Assembly (NCBI GenBank): GCA_025349905.2
Contig: MU625045.1
Coordinates: forward strand, 1-13,146
Direction: 5' to 3'
DNA from: Blastocladiella britannica
Lineage: Eukaryota > Blastocladiomycota > Blastocladiomycetes > Blastocladiales > Blastocladiaceae
DNA length: 13,146 bases
The notes under the pieces are model-generated. The model saw only the letters and a list, made by a program, of their open reading frames with translations. It searched no databases and was not told the DNA's origin. Each line of letters opens with the position of its first letter. Positions within the stretch are counted from its first letter, which is position 1. This document shows positions 1-7,997 of this stretch, one piece after another. The position numbers and the translations under genes are program-made.

Positions 1-194
1 GCGGACCTGACAGCTGAAACAACCTGATTGTATGGATTCGTGGGAAGTGGGCAAAATTTGGCGCCGACTTTTCGCTTTGTTTCATTTTTCACGAAAAAGT
101 CAATATTGGACCGTTGTTCTCTCGCGCATTTGTTTTCTCAAGGGACACGATTATTCACACGATATAAAATTTTCTTGCGCAGGCCCTTAAATTT
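1..194. other. 3' flank of the homeodomain-like gene; no gene seen
   Basis: This AT-richer stretch follows the stop codon of the minus-strand regulator gene. It probably holds that gene's 3' UTR and the edge of the next intergenic space. A short plus-strand open frame (28-321) has no recognisable domain and runs antisense into the regulator's last exon, so I do not call it. I see no canonical AATAAA on the minus strand here. Confidence 0.5.
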
Positions 195-1297
195 CTATAA
201 TGGTTCCTTCTCATCCAGCTTTTCAGACAACGAGACAACGCCAGAGTCAGCATGGTCGATTCCGCTTGGATCGCTTCCCCATCCACCGCGAACCATTGTA
301 GGGTCATTTAAAGTTGACTGAAAAGGAATGGTTGATCGGTGCGCTGCTGCCGCAAGTACTGGCGACTGATCCGTCAGGGCACGAAAAATGGCTTGCATTT
401 CGGATCGCAGGCCCGTCAGCACGTGGACTCGCGCGGCCGCCGCCACCTGGCCGATCGTAAAGTCGGAACACGCCGACCATCGCGGCTGTCCGTCTTTATG
501 TGGATTCTGTAATGCAGCGCATGATAAGCTACGCATCATGACATTTCAATGGTACAACATACATAATGGTGAAAGAGCGGCGGCGGAAGTATGCAAATCG
601 AAAAGTCCACCAGCTCGTCTGGTGGCGAGGAGTGTGACACCTCCAAGACGACTGACCCGTCAAAAGGTCCCAACCGCATCCGATCCACGCTCGAAAATGG
701 GATCTGGATCCGGTGCAAGTGCTCGCCGTGGAGGATGGTCCATTGAAACAGCTGCAACTCGAGCGATGCAGTGCATCCCAGCCGCCAAAGCCCGCTCGCG
801 ACCAATCCCGGCTGCTCTTTGAAGCGAATCCACTCGCCGATGCGCAGAAATTGTATTTGCAGTGTCAAAATGGCCGGCGGTGTTTCCAGTTCTGTAGTTG
901 TTGCTGTCGCAATGGCTCGTGGATCCACTCCTCCGGTTGTGTTCGCCGCACCAGCAGCGTCTTGCAAAGCCGTAGATGATGTACCAAGCTGTCGGAACCG
1001 AGCAAACCAGCGCCGGACAGTGTGCTTCCCGACGTTGATCAAGAGGGCAGTCTCCTTTGCCGTTTTTGAAGGAAGGTATTCGTCCCCGAGGTGCGGGAGC
1101 AGTGCCAGTCGACTTCGCGCGTTGTCCGTTGAGTCTGGACTCAATGGTGGTGCTGGGCTTGTTGGCGACCGCAGCGGCAGTGGTAATGGCGGAACTGAGA
1201 CTTCGCCAAACGCGAGCAAACGCAGTGTTGGTGTTCGGTGTCGCGGTCGTGCGTCCCAGTTAACGTTGTTGTCGTTTGGAGGCGGACCGGACGCCAT
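195..1297 (-). CDS. Homeodomain-like transcription regulator with the fungal homeobox-associated C-terminal domain
   Basis: Two exons, 1297-563 and 506-195, with a 56-nt intron (donor GTATGT, acceptor TTACAG, phase 0), give 348 residues. The ATG at 1297 has A at -3. Residues 62-103 form a helix-turn-helix ending in TVRRWFARFRQ (93-103), placed like homeodomain helix 3 with the invariant Trp-Phe. Residues about 145-245 and, across the intron, about 254-292 (WSACSDFTIGQ) match from memory the conserved region downstream of the homeobox in fungal HOY1/Kal-1-like proteins, with motifs such as IGxWxR, an IPF segment and WxxCSDFTxGxxA. That match across the junction supports the intron. Residues 36-55 are Pro/Ser-rich. 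The likely role is a nuclear DNA-binding regulator; its targets are unknown. Oddity: homeodomain position 51, normally Asn, appears to be Arg, so the HTH could instead resemble those of transposases. Family fairly sure, DNA-binding class less so. Confidence 0.72.
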
Positions 1298-1609
1298 TCT
1301 TCTTGTTCTTTTTCGTTGGCTCTTTGCTGGGTATTCGTGCGCTAAACGTAAAAGATGTTTTGGTTACTTTCCATGAATGTACTTGAAGAGGAAGGAAATT
1401 TCCGCAACGGGCGAGAGAGGGACGCCTGATAAAAGACGCCGCATTGCATCAACGGATCCCTGATCACCGGTCCGACCCGTACCGCGGAAAAGTGGCGGTA
1501 TGTGTGTGTGGCGGAGGGGCGTTGAAACAACGTGCAGAAAGTCGAACAAATATAAGTATAGTATATTTCCGCAAAGACGCCCGGGCACGTCCCTCAGCGA
1601 GTAAAGAAA
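1298..1609. other. Intergenic: promoter side of the regulator, 3' side of GCDH
   Basis: This 312-bp gap lies between the start of the regulator gene and the stop of the dehydrogenase gene, both on the minus strand. It must hold the regulator's promoter and 5' UTR and the dehydrogenase's 3' UTR. An AT-rich patch (about 1550-1568, AAATATAAGTATAGTATATT) is the only TATA-like element and sits about 250 bp upstream of the regulator ATG. Short open frames on both strands here have no domain and are not called. I see no RNA gene. Confidence 0.5.
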
Positions 1610-2979
1610 TTAAAAGTCCTTCTTGGTCTCAAAGGCGGGGATGCCAGTGATACCGCGGCCGATAATCAGAGCGTGCACGTCGTGGGTGCCCTCGTAGGTG
1701 TTGACGGCCTCGAGGTTCATGACGTGGCGGATAATGTGGTACTCGTCCGAGATGCCGTTGCCGCCGAGCATGTCGCGCGACTCGCGGGCAATCGCCAGCG
1801 CCTTGCCGCACGAGTTGCGCTTGATGATAGAGATCATCTCGGGAGCGAGCTTGCCCTCGTCCTTCAGGCGGCCGACGCGCAGGCACGCCTGCAGGCCGAG
1901 CGAGATCTCGGTGAGCGCATCGGCCATCTTCTTTTGCGGGATCTGGAACGCGGCCAACGGAGTGCCGAACTGCTTGCGCTGCAGCGTGTAGTCGCGGGCG
2001 GCGGACAGGCAGTACTCGGCGGCGCCGAGCGCTCCCCACGCGATACCGTAGCGCGCATTGTTGAGGCACCCGAACGGACCCTTGAGCCCCGCCACGTTGG
2101 GCAGCATGTTCTCGGCGGGCACCGCCACGTCGTCCATCATGATCATGCCCGTCACCGACGCGCGCAGCGAGAACTTACCCTCGATCTTGGGCGCCGCCAG
2201 GCCCTGCATGCCCTTCTCGAGAACGAATCCGCGGATCTGGTTGTCCCACTTGCACTTGGCCCACACCACAAACACGTCGGCGATCGGCGAGTTGGTGATC
2301 CACGTCTTGGACCCGCTGACCACAAACGACCCGTCGGCAAGCCGCTCGGCCGTGGTCTCCATGCCGGCGGGGTCCGACCCGTGGTTGGGCTCCGTCAGAC
2401 CAAAGCACCCGACCAGCTCGCCCGACGCCAGCTTGGGCAGGTACTTTTCGCGCTGCGCCTCGGTACCGTAGGCGTAGATCGGGTGCATCACCAGCGACGA
2501 CTGCACCGACATGGCCGACCGGTACCCGCTGTCGACGCGCTCCACCTCGCGCGCAATCAAACCGTAGGCGACCGACGACACGCCCGCGCAGTCGTAGCCC
2601 TTGATGGTGGCGCCGAGAAGACCGAGCTCGCCCATTTCGCTCATGATCTCGCGGTCAAAGGCTAATCATCCTTTTGTCAGTATATATATACGCGCTGTAC
2701 TTTTCTGCAGCAAAAAAAAAAAAAAATGAAAATCATACTCTCGTGACGGTTGGCCTTCAACACGCGCGGGAAGAGCTTCTCCTGGCAGTAAGCGCGCGCC
2801 GACTCCATGACCTGGGTCTCTTCCTCGGTCAGCTGGGCCTTGAGGTTAAAGGCATCCTCCCAGTCAAACTTGACAAACTTGGCGGGGCCGGGTGCCGATG
2901 CGAGCGAGCGCGTGGCGGCGGCAAACACGGCCGGAGTAGCGGCGCGGCGGCGGAGGGTCGAGGCGATAACTTGGGCCAT
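1610..2979 (-). CDS. GCDH: Glutaryl-CoA dehydrogenase, mitochondrial
   Basis: This FAD-dependent acyl-CoA dehydrogenase oxidatively decarboxylates glutaryl-CoA to crotonyl-CoA in the lysine, hydroxylysine and tryptophan degradation pathway of the mitochondrial matrix. Exons 2979-2739 and 2661-1610, joined across a 77-nt intron (GTATGA...TTAG, phase 1), give 430 residues; human GCDH has 438. Residues 1-29 are Arg/Ala/Ser-rich with no acidic residue, a typical mitochondrial presequence. Family landmarks include [26 protein letters not shown] (Arg128 corresponds to the carboxylate-binding Arg), [50 protein letters not shown] and [12 protein letters not shown], with Glu404 as catalytic base. The splice restores the conserved NRxExFxREI segment. 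The protein is nearly colinear with animal GCDH and looks fully functional. Confidence 0.96.
2662..2738 (-). other. GCDH intron with T15 run, (TA)5 run and a decoy acceptor
   Basis: Read on the minus strand, the 77-nt intron opens with GTATGA and contains 15 consecutive T (2726-2712). A strong-looking GCTGCAG (2711-2705) follows, then a TA dinucleotide run (2690-2681), a CTGAC branch-site candidate (2680-2676) and the TTAG acceptor ending at 2662. Using the CAG at 2707-2705 would enter a frame that meets TGA at 2657-2655, and the intron would be only 34 nt. The branch site lies downstream of the T-run, which explains why the distal acceptor is the productive one. Confidence 0.8.
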
Positions 2980-3129
2980 TTTTTTTGAATTTAAACGAGG
3001 TGTGCAAAGAGCAACTTTTTATTTGCAATGCGAGCGAAGGGGACGCGTGTATAGTTTGGGGAAAATCCCCGATCGTGTCCGCCCGGGATATTTTGATATT
3101 TGCAAAAAAAAATCCGACGGGGATACTAC

Positions 3130-3171
3130 TTTTAAGTCCAAATCTTACTTTTTTGGCCGATGGACTTAAAA
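3130..3171. repeat. Perfect 11-bp inverted repeat between GCDH and Swi3
   Basis: TTTTAAGTCCA at 3130-3140 is the exact reverse complement of TGGACTTAAAA at 3161-3171, with a 20-nt spacer. It sits 48 to 89 nt past the Swi3 stop codon and about 150 to 190 nt upstream of the GCDH ATG. It could act as a hairpin in the Swi3 3' UTR or as a dyad binding site in the GCDH promoter. The function is unknown. Confidence 0.6.
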
Positions 3172-3218
3172 AGAATTTAATGTGGACAAAGCATTCTAAA
3201 GAAATGTAACGAATACAT

Positions 3219-4506
3219 TCATGTCCAAAACGACAATTGTCCCGGCAGCAGCGCCGTACCACTGGGATCGTCGTCCAATGCGAATGAGTTGGTAGTGTGC
3301 GGCTTGGGCTGCCCCGTACTCGTCCCCAGCTCGAGCTCGAGAGTGTCGGCGAGATCGTCCCCCTCCTGCTGCTGCTGTGATGCCGTTCCAAAAGGCGGAG
3401 GCGAATCGCTGCTAATGCGGCGGCGACGTTGGCTATGGTCAATTTCCATCGCGGTCGGATCGCTGCTCGTAGTAGTCGAAGTCGACCGCTCCGCCGTCAC
3501 TCGCTGCCGCCGCCGACGAATCTCGGCCAGTCGCTTCTGCGCCCGTTCGCGCGCCGATAACGGTGTGGGTGGCATGATATCGTTACCATCATCGCAACCC
3601 TTTCCATGGCTACTGCTCGCTTTGGGAGTCGAACGCAAGTTGTCGAGCGCGGACCAGTCGTCGTCGTCGGCATAGGCCCCACGAGGCGGTTCCGGCAGCG
3701 GCAGCGGTAGCGGCGCTGGTGCCCGAGGACTTGCTGGTGCGTCGGGACGCGAGGTACCATCATCCATATCGTCTCCGTCGCCATTTTCATCGTCATGGTC
3801 CGGTCCACCACGCGTTTCCCGGCGCACCCATTCGCCCATATGTGCCTGGGAACATCATTATGAATGAGCCAAACTGGAGACCAATCTATAAATGGACATT
3901 ACCTTCATGCCCTTGGTCCGGCACAGCCGCATGGACCGGTCCACAAACCGCTCAAACGGGTACGCGGGGAACACGCCGTGCGCCCATGTCTTGTAAAAGT
4001 CAATCAGCCGCGCGAGGTTGACGGCCTACATAGATGTCCGTCAGATTTTCTGCTACCAATGTTAACGTACTTCAATGTATATACCTCGTGGCCCTTGGTT
4101 TGCTTGAACTTGATGTCCTTGCACACCTTGATCAGGTGCGGGAATGCGTCCTGCTTCAGCAGTCTTGTCATATTTCAGACACAAATACAAAGGTCAGCAA
4201 AATGTAAAAAGGCAATTTAAAAGAGCCAAGTTACCGATCCTCGTCGAGCTTTGCCCGGGCCGGTTTCGGAACCAGCAGTGCCGCGGCCGGCGCGTCGGAG
4301 GGTGTGCCTGCAATAGCAGCGGACGTAGCAGCTGACTGCAGGTCGAATCCCGTCAAGATGGTCGGGCCGCGATTATTGCTTGTCGGACGTGGCGCAAACG
4401 AAGGTACCGGCGGCGGGGGCGGCGGTGGAGGAGGCCGTCTCTGCGCCATATTGGCAGCCATCGCGGCTGCTTCCCAGTCCAGGTCGCCGTCGTCGAGAAA
4501 GTCCAT
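3219..4506 (-). CDS. Swi3/TIPIN/Csm3-family replication fork protection protein
   Basis: The TIPIN/Swi3 family partners Timeless/Swi1 (Tof1) in the nuclear fork protection complex that stabilises stalled replisomes and supports S-phase checkpoint signalling. Four exons (4506-4235, 4163-4085, 4025-3903, 3845-3219), with introns of 71, 59 and 57 nt, give 366 residues. Residues about 86-170 are the Swi3 domain: KLDEDRLL at its start, then FPHLIKVCKDIKFK, KGHE just before the second intron, NLARLIDFYKTWAHGVFP, and a phenylalanine-rich RFVDR segment. The sequence is conserved across all three junctions, which fixes the splicing. Residues 24-33 are nearly all Pro (a run of nine). After the domain comes a roughly 190-residue acidic, Ser/Pro-rich, probably disordered tail with a basic helical patch (ARERAQKRLAEIRRRRQR). 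The true start is the ATG at 4506 with A at -3. The gene is divergent from RPB6. Confidence 0.9.
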
Positions 4507-4668
4507 TTTATTCTGATTTTCCTGAGTGAGATGCAAGGTTTGCGAAGAGCGGCTGCAGTCCGCGTGATGAGTTTTTCTTGAATATTTTCAAATTATCTTC
4601 TCTCCCGCTCAAAATATTATTGCTCGTGCAGCAAGCTTATATTTCCTTGACGAACGAGTACTACTACC
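4507..4668. promoter_or_regulatory. Shared divergent promoter of Swi3 and RPB6
   Basis: The start codons of the Swi3 gene (minus) and RPB6 (plus) are 162 bp apart, so both promoters and 5' UTRs must fit here. The interior is AT-rich with a pyrimidine patch (CTTCTCTCCCGCTC, 4597-4610). It is flanked by an 8-bp inverted repeat, AATATTTT (4581-4588) and AAAATATT (4611-4618). A TTATATTTCC element lies about 30 bp before the RPB6 ATG. The assignment rests on geometry; no specific factor site is claimed. Confidence 0.6.
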
Positions 4669-5363
4669 ATGAGTGACGCCGGCAGCGACTACGGAGAGTA
4701 CGTCCTTATTTTTTATTGACTAACGGCAACAGACTGACCCAAAGTCCCCTGATTACACAGCTACGGCGCCGGAGACGCCTATTTCGAGGTCAGTGTGGAT
4801 CCCTCCTCCTATTCCTGGTGGTGCGCCCAATGACAAAATACTAAAAGACAAAATACTTGTAACAGGAGCCTGAGTACGAGGAGCCCGCTCCCGAGTTCGA
4901 GGACCCAATGGACACCGGCGCCGGGTTCGGGTCGTCCGTGCAAACGAGCGGGCACGCTGCCGCCGCCGCGCTCCCCGAAGGCGCCAATGTCGCCGCGTCG
5001 CAGTCGGCCGGATTCGCAGTGCGCCAACGGGACACGCCCGGCGGTCTTGCGGCTCTGACCGCACAGCGGACCGCCAGTGCTGGTGACCGCGGACGCGCCG
5101 CAAACGGCAGTACTGGGCAGGCAACGGCCAAGCGCATCACCACGCCGTACATGACCAAGTACGAGAAGGCGCGGTTGCTGGGCACCCGCGCATTGCAGAT
5201 CAGCATGAACGCGCCCGTGCTCACTGAACTCAATGGCGAGACCGACTCGCTGCAGATCGCCATGAAGGAGTTGCGCGAGAAGAAGATTCCGCTCATTATT
5301 CGGCGCCATTTGCCCGACGGGTCGTACGAGGACTGGGGCGCGGATGAACTGATTGTGGACTAA
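4669..5363 (+). CDS. RPB6: DNA-directed RNA polymerases I, II and III subunit RPB6 (ABC23)
   Basis: RPB6 is a small subunit shared by the three nuclear RNA polymerases; it packs against the clamp base and helps assemble the largest subunit. Exons 4669-4697, 4761-4788 and 4866-5363, with introns of 63 and 77 nt, give 184 residues. The core (residues 108-184) is nearly identical in kind to other RPB6 proteins: [62 protein letters not shown] and ELIVD. The first 33 residues are acidic, as in the family. Between them lies an atypical Ala/Gly/Ser/Thr/Gln-rich linker (about 37-106), making the N-terminal part about 107 residues against roughly 50 in human RPB6. The small first exons were placed by frame and by the acidic N-terminus. 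In intron 1 an earlier CAACAG would shift the frame. Confidence 0.94.
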
Positions 5364-5370
5364 TTCATAT
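5364..5370. other. 7-bp gap between convergent stop codons
   Basis: The RPB6 TAA (5361-5363, plus) and the stop codon of the next gene (TAA read from 5373-5371, minus) are separated only by TTCATAT. Both transcripts must use cleavage and polyadenylation sites inside the opposite gene, so their 3' ends are expected to be antisense to each other. Confidence 0.85.
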
Positions 5371-6871
5371 TTATTTTTTCGCATGGTCGATTTGCTCGAG
5401 CGATGCCTGGATGATGGGCAGCAGGTGGATCAGGATGTTCTTGTTGGTGATGTGGTCGACTGTGAAAGGATGGTTGGTCGCAAGCAACATGTTCACCATT
5501 TGCTCGACCGCGTTGTCAGGGACAGATTTGGGCCGCTGGATGACCAGGCAAACGATCGCGGCCAACCGAACGAGCCGGCCCATTCCGGCCTGCACTTGAT
5601 CGAGCTGCTCGCAAAATGGATCTGGAAGGATCTTCCACTGTCCACTTGGACCTTGGTTCGGAAATGCGCTCCCAGACATGGCGGGCAGGAAGCCTACATG
5701 TCTTTCAGTGTGTGTTGTTGAATCCATGATGTAAAGTGATAAGAAAACATACACGAAACGACACCCATGGCACGATCCACTTCCGATGCTCGCACCGCAT
5801 CAGGGGCAGCGGCGCGCCGGATTGCGAGCGTGAGAAGGTGTCGCGCCATAGACGCCAAAAGATCCACGTCTCGAGGATCCAATAAGGTCTTTACATCCGG
5901 TGGGGACGTTTCGTCGGATCCATAAATGAGATCAAGTACGTATTGGGTTAGATACGAGCGCAGGAGGCTGTGCGACTTTTTTGCCGTTGGTGGAGGGATC
6001 AGCTCGTGTTCCCACTGGGTGGATACATGCCTTGTGAGAAATGATGAAATAAAGGTCAACAATTGATCAAAGTACTAATACGAAAAGTGCGTCGTAAGCC
6101 GGATGGAAGCGGCCAAGCAAGTGTCGAAATTCGGCCGAGAGCAGTTTTCCGGGGAACCCATACGCATGTGCCTGGCCAATGAGGGTAGAATTTAGTTAAA
6201 TGGGGCTACATTTCGCCTAAGGTATGAGACAGACGAACCGAACTGGCGAGAAACATCGCGATCCGAGCAGCGCCGGCAGTGAGCGTAAACTCTCGCCGCG
6301 CAATCGAGCCTCGAGTATAGTCAAAGCTGACATCGGGGTGCAAATCGTCCACAATCACTTGCGCCAATTGGAAGAGAATGGATCCATCCGCCAATGCACC
6401 ATTTGGTGGTGACAATACCAGAGCGAGGACCGCGGCGAGCTGGATCTCGTACAAGAGGCATGGCGGGTGTTCGGATAACGCGCAGTTGCGGATGAAATCC
6501 GGGAGAAAAAGGATATCGTCGACGGGCCCGGTGGTGTAAATGACAAGACGATTCAACCTTTCATTGAAGCCCAAGAGCGCAGACTCCGTTCCATCATCAG
6601 AGCAGCTGAGGGCGGCGGCGATCACGGACTGCGCGGTCAGGTGCAAGCCTTCGAGCGCCGAGATTGGCACATGGGCGTGCAACAATGGCTGCTCAGGGAT
6701 CAGCTCTGTCACGGGGATCTCGGCGCGGAGGGGAATCGGGATCAACTTATCCGTGGCCTTGGGCGCAAGTGACGTAGGTGTAATAGTCGCCGACGACGAT
6801 GTCGACGAAGACAAGACCGAGGACATTTGGCCTTTAAAATATGCGAGACACCGAAGAGAGACGCACTTCAT
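5371..6871 (-). CDS. Unrecognised conserved-looking helical protein, 435 residues
   Basis: I do not recognise this family. The model has exons 6871-6239, 6171-6082, 6014-5753 and 5693-5371, with introns of 67, 67 and 59 nt, and all frames close to one stop. Exon 2 encodes AHAYGFPGKLLSAEFRHLLG, which looks strongly protein-like. Intron 2 must use a second AG (ACCCAG|TGG) to stay in frame, passing over an earlier CACAAG. Residues 17-40 are Ser/Thr-rich. The rest is Leu/Ile/Ala-rich, suggesting stacked helices, with no signal peptide, zinc ligands, clear transmembrane helix or nucleotide-binding motif. The start could be the ATG at 6871 or the in-frame ATG at 6826. A tiny upstream ATGAAATGA overlaps the first start. 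The gene lies tail to tail with RPB6 and 46 bp downstream of the DnaJ stop on the same strand. Gene reality is fairly sure, exon ends moderately, function unknown. Confidence 0.68.
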
Positions 6872-6917
6872 TTCATTCCCTGTTCACAACTCAATCCCTC
6901 AGACCGTCTTTTGGGGA

Positions 6918-7960
6918 TCACTGGTGCTGGGCGCTGGAAGACGACCACGAGATTGATGACGACGCCGTAGTTTCATCGGCAGCGCCGCCAGTCAAACGAG
7001 CCGGCGGCCCGTCCACGCGCTGCCCGTTGACTCGCCACTCGGTACGTTCCTCACCTGTGGTGTCGTTGCGAGCCACCAACTTTTCCGTGACGGTTCCCCG
7101 GCCGTTGTCCTCCACCGTGCGTGAGGTCCAGATGCCATTGTTGTAGGTCATGGACGTGGAGGTGGAAGTCGACGAGCTTGACCGTGTGGTGGCGGCCTGC
7201 CGGTGCTGTTGCGATTGCTGTCGCTGTTGCTGTTGCTGACTCATTAGGAATGGATTGGATGTTGCAGAGAACATCGATCCAAACATCATGGGTGGCATGG
7301 GAGGCGGTCCTGTCGTAGTTATACGAAAAATGAGACCTGTCGCAGGTCAACCAATGAAGAAAACGTACCAAATGGACCCATGGGCGGAAACAATGGGGCT
7401 CCCATCGAACCCATGGCCGCGTGGTGATGCATGTGCTGGTGCATCGGGTGGTGGTGCATTTGGAACGGATGCTGGGTCCCAAAGACGGCGCGGAACATGT
7501 CATCGGCAGCGCGGAAGTGGAAGCTTGCGAATGGATCTGTGGATAAAGTGGAGTCAACGACCAAGGATCCATTCAACCTAAAAATAAATAGAAACGGACC
7601 CATGAAGGGCGGAGGCGGAGGAGGACCAAACCCGAACGGAAACGGCTCAAAGTGCGATTGCTGCTGCATTTGCTGCTGATGCTGCTGCTGAAGGAGCGTG
7701 GCGTCGTACTGGGCACGGGAGGCAGGATCGGCCAGGATCTGGTAAGCGTGGCTAATGTCCTGGAACCGGGCATTGGCGTCGTCTGCAGTCGGTCCTTGGT
7801 GCTGTCAAAGTTATGAGTGAATTGATGAAAATGAGAGGAATACAAAAGAATGTACCTTGTCGGGGTGCCAGAGAAGGGCCTCGCGGCGGTATGCCCGCCT
7901 GATATCGTCGTCGTCGGCCGTGGATGCGATGCCAAGGACGGCGTAGAAATTGGTGTCCAT
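6918..7960 (-). CDS. DnaJ/Hsp40 co-chaperone, short class B (DNAJB6-like)
   Basis: This J-domain protein should stimulate the ATPase of Hsp70 and may hold aggregation-prone clients. Exons 7960-7856, 7801-7600, 7536-7369 and 7309-6918, with introns of 54, 63 and 59 nt, give 288 residues. The J domain spans residues about 3-70: [24 protein letters not shown] with the HPD triad at 32-34, then [21 protein letters not shown]. Intron 1 falls directly after HPDK. Next come Gln and Pro runs and a Phe-rich [20 protein letters not shown] segment (103-122) like the DNAJB6 G/F region. A His/Met-rich stretch (128-148) and a Gln/Ser-rich stretch follow, then a tail with a DNAJB6-like [20 protein letters not shown] patch. 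Class II C-terminal beta-sandwich domains are absent. Intron 2 is a multiple of three and open, so its retention would add 21 residues. Confidence 0.87.
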
Positions 7961-7997
7961 TTTTTTCCCTCTTGCAATTTTCTAAAGAGAAAAGCAA
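7961..7997. promoter_or_regulatory. 37-bp divergent intergenic of DnaJ and SNIP1
   Basis: Only 37 bp separate the ATG of the DnaJ gene (7960, minus) from the ATG of the SNIP1-like gene (7998, plus). Both starts look right: the J domain begins at residue 3, and the SNIP1 frame starts with A at -3 and runs straight into its Arg/Ser region. A conventional promoter plus two 5' UTRs does not fit. Transcription start sites probably lie inside the opposite gene, or the 5' UTRs are almost absent. The sequence is a pyrimidine tract on the left and an AAAGAGAAAAGC purine tract on the right. Confidence 0.6.

Noticed and set aside
28..321. 97-codon plus-strand frame at the left edge
   Set aside because: It has no domain, lies in AT-rich sequence and overlaps the regulator's last exon.
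771..1376. 201-codon plus-strand frame
   Set aside because: It is antisense to the regulator gene, with no domain and atypical composition.
1673..2665. 330-codon plus-strand open frame
   Set aside because: It is antisense to the GCDH exon, which is strongly conserved. The GC-rich third positions of GCDH keep the complement free of stops.
4507..4536. Upstream extension of the Swi3 protein by 10 residues
   Set aside because: The extended frame begins with TTG; the first ATG, in good context, is at 4506.
6015..6081. Alternative exon 2 frame of the unknown gene using the first acceptor (CACAAG)
   Set aside because: It requires a weaker GTCTCA donor and gives a Cys/Ser/Arg-rich peptide. The chosen frame with the second AG gives a more protein-like sequence. 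The alternative is not fully excluded.
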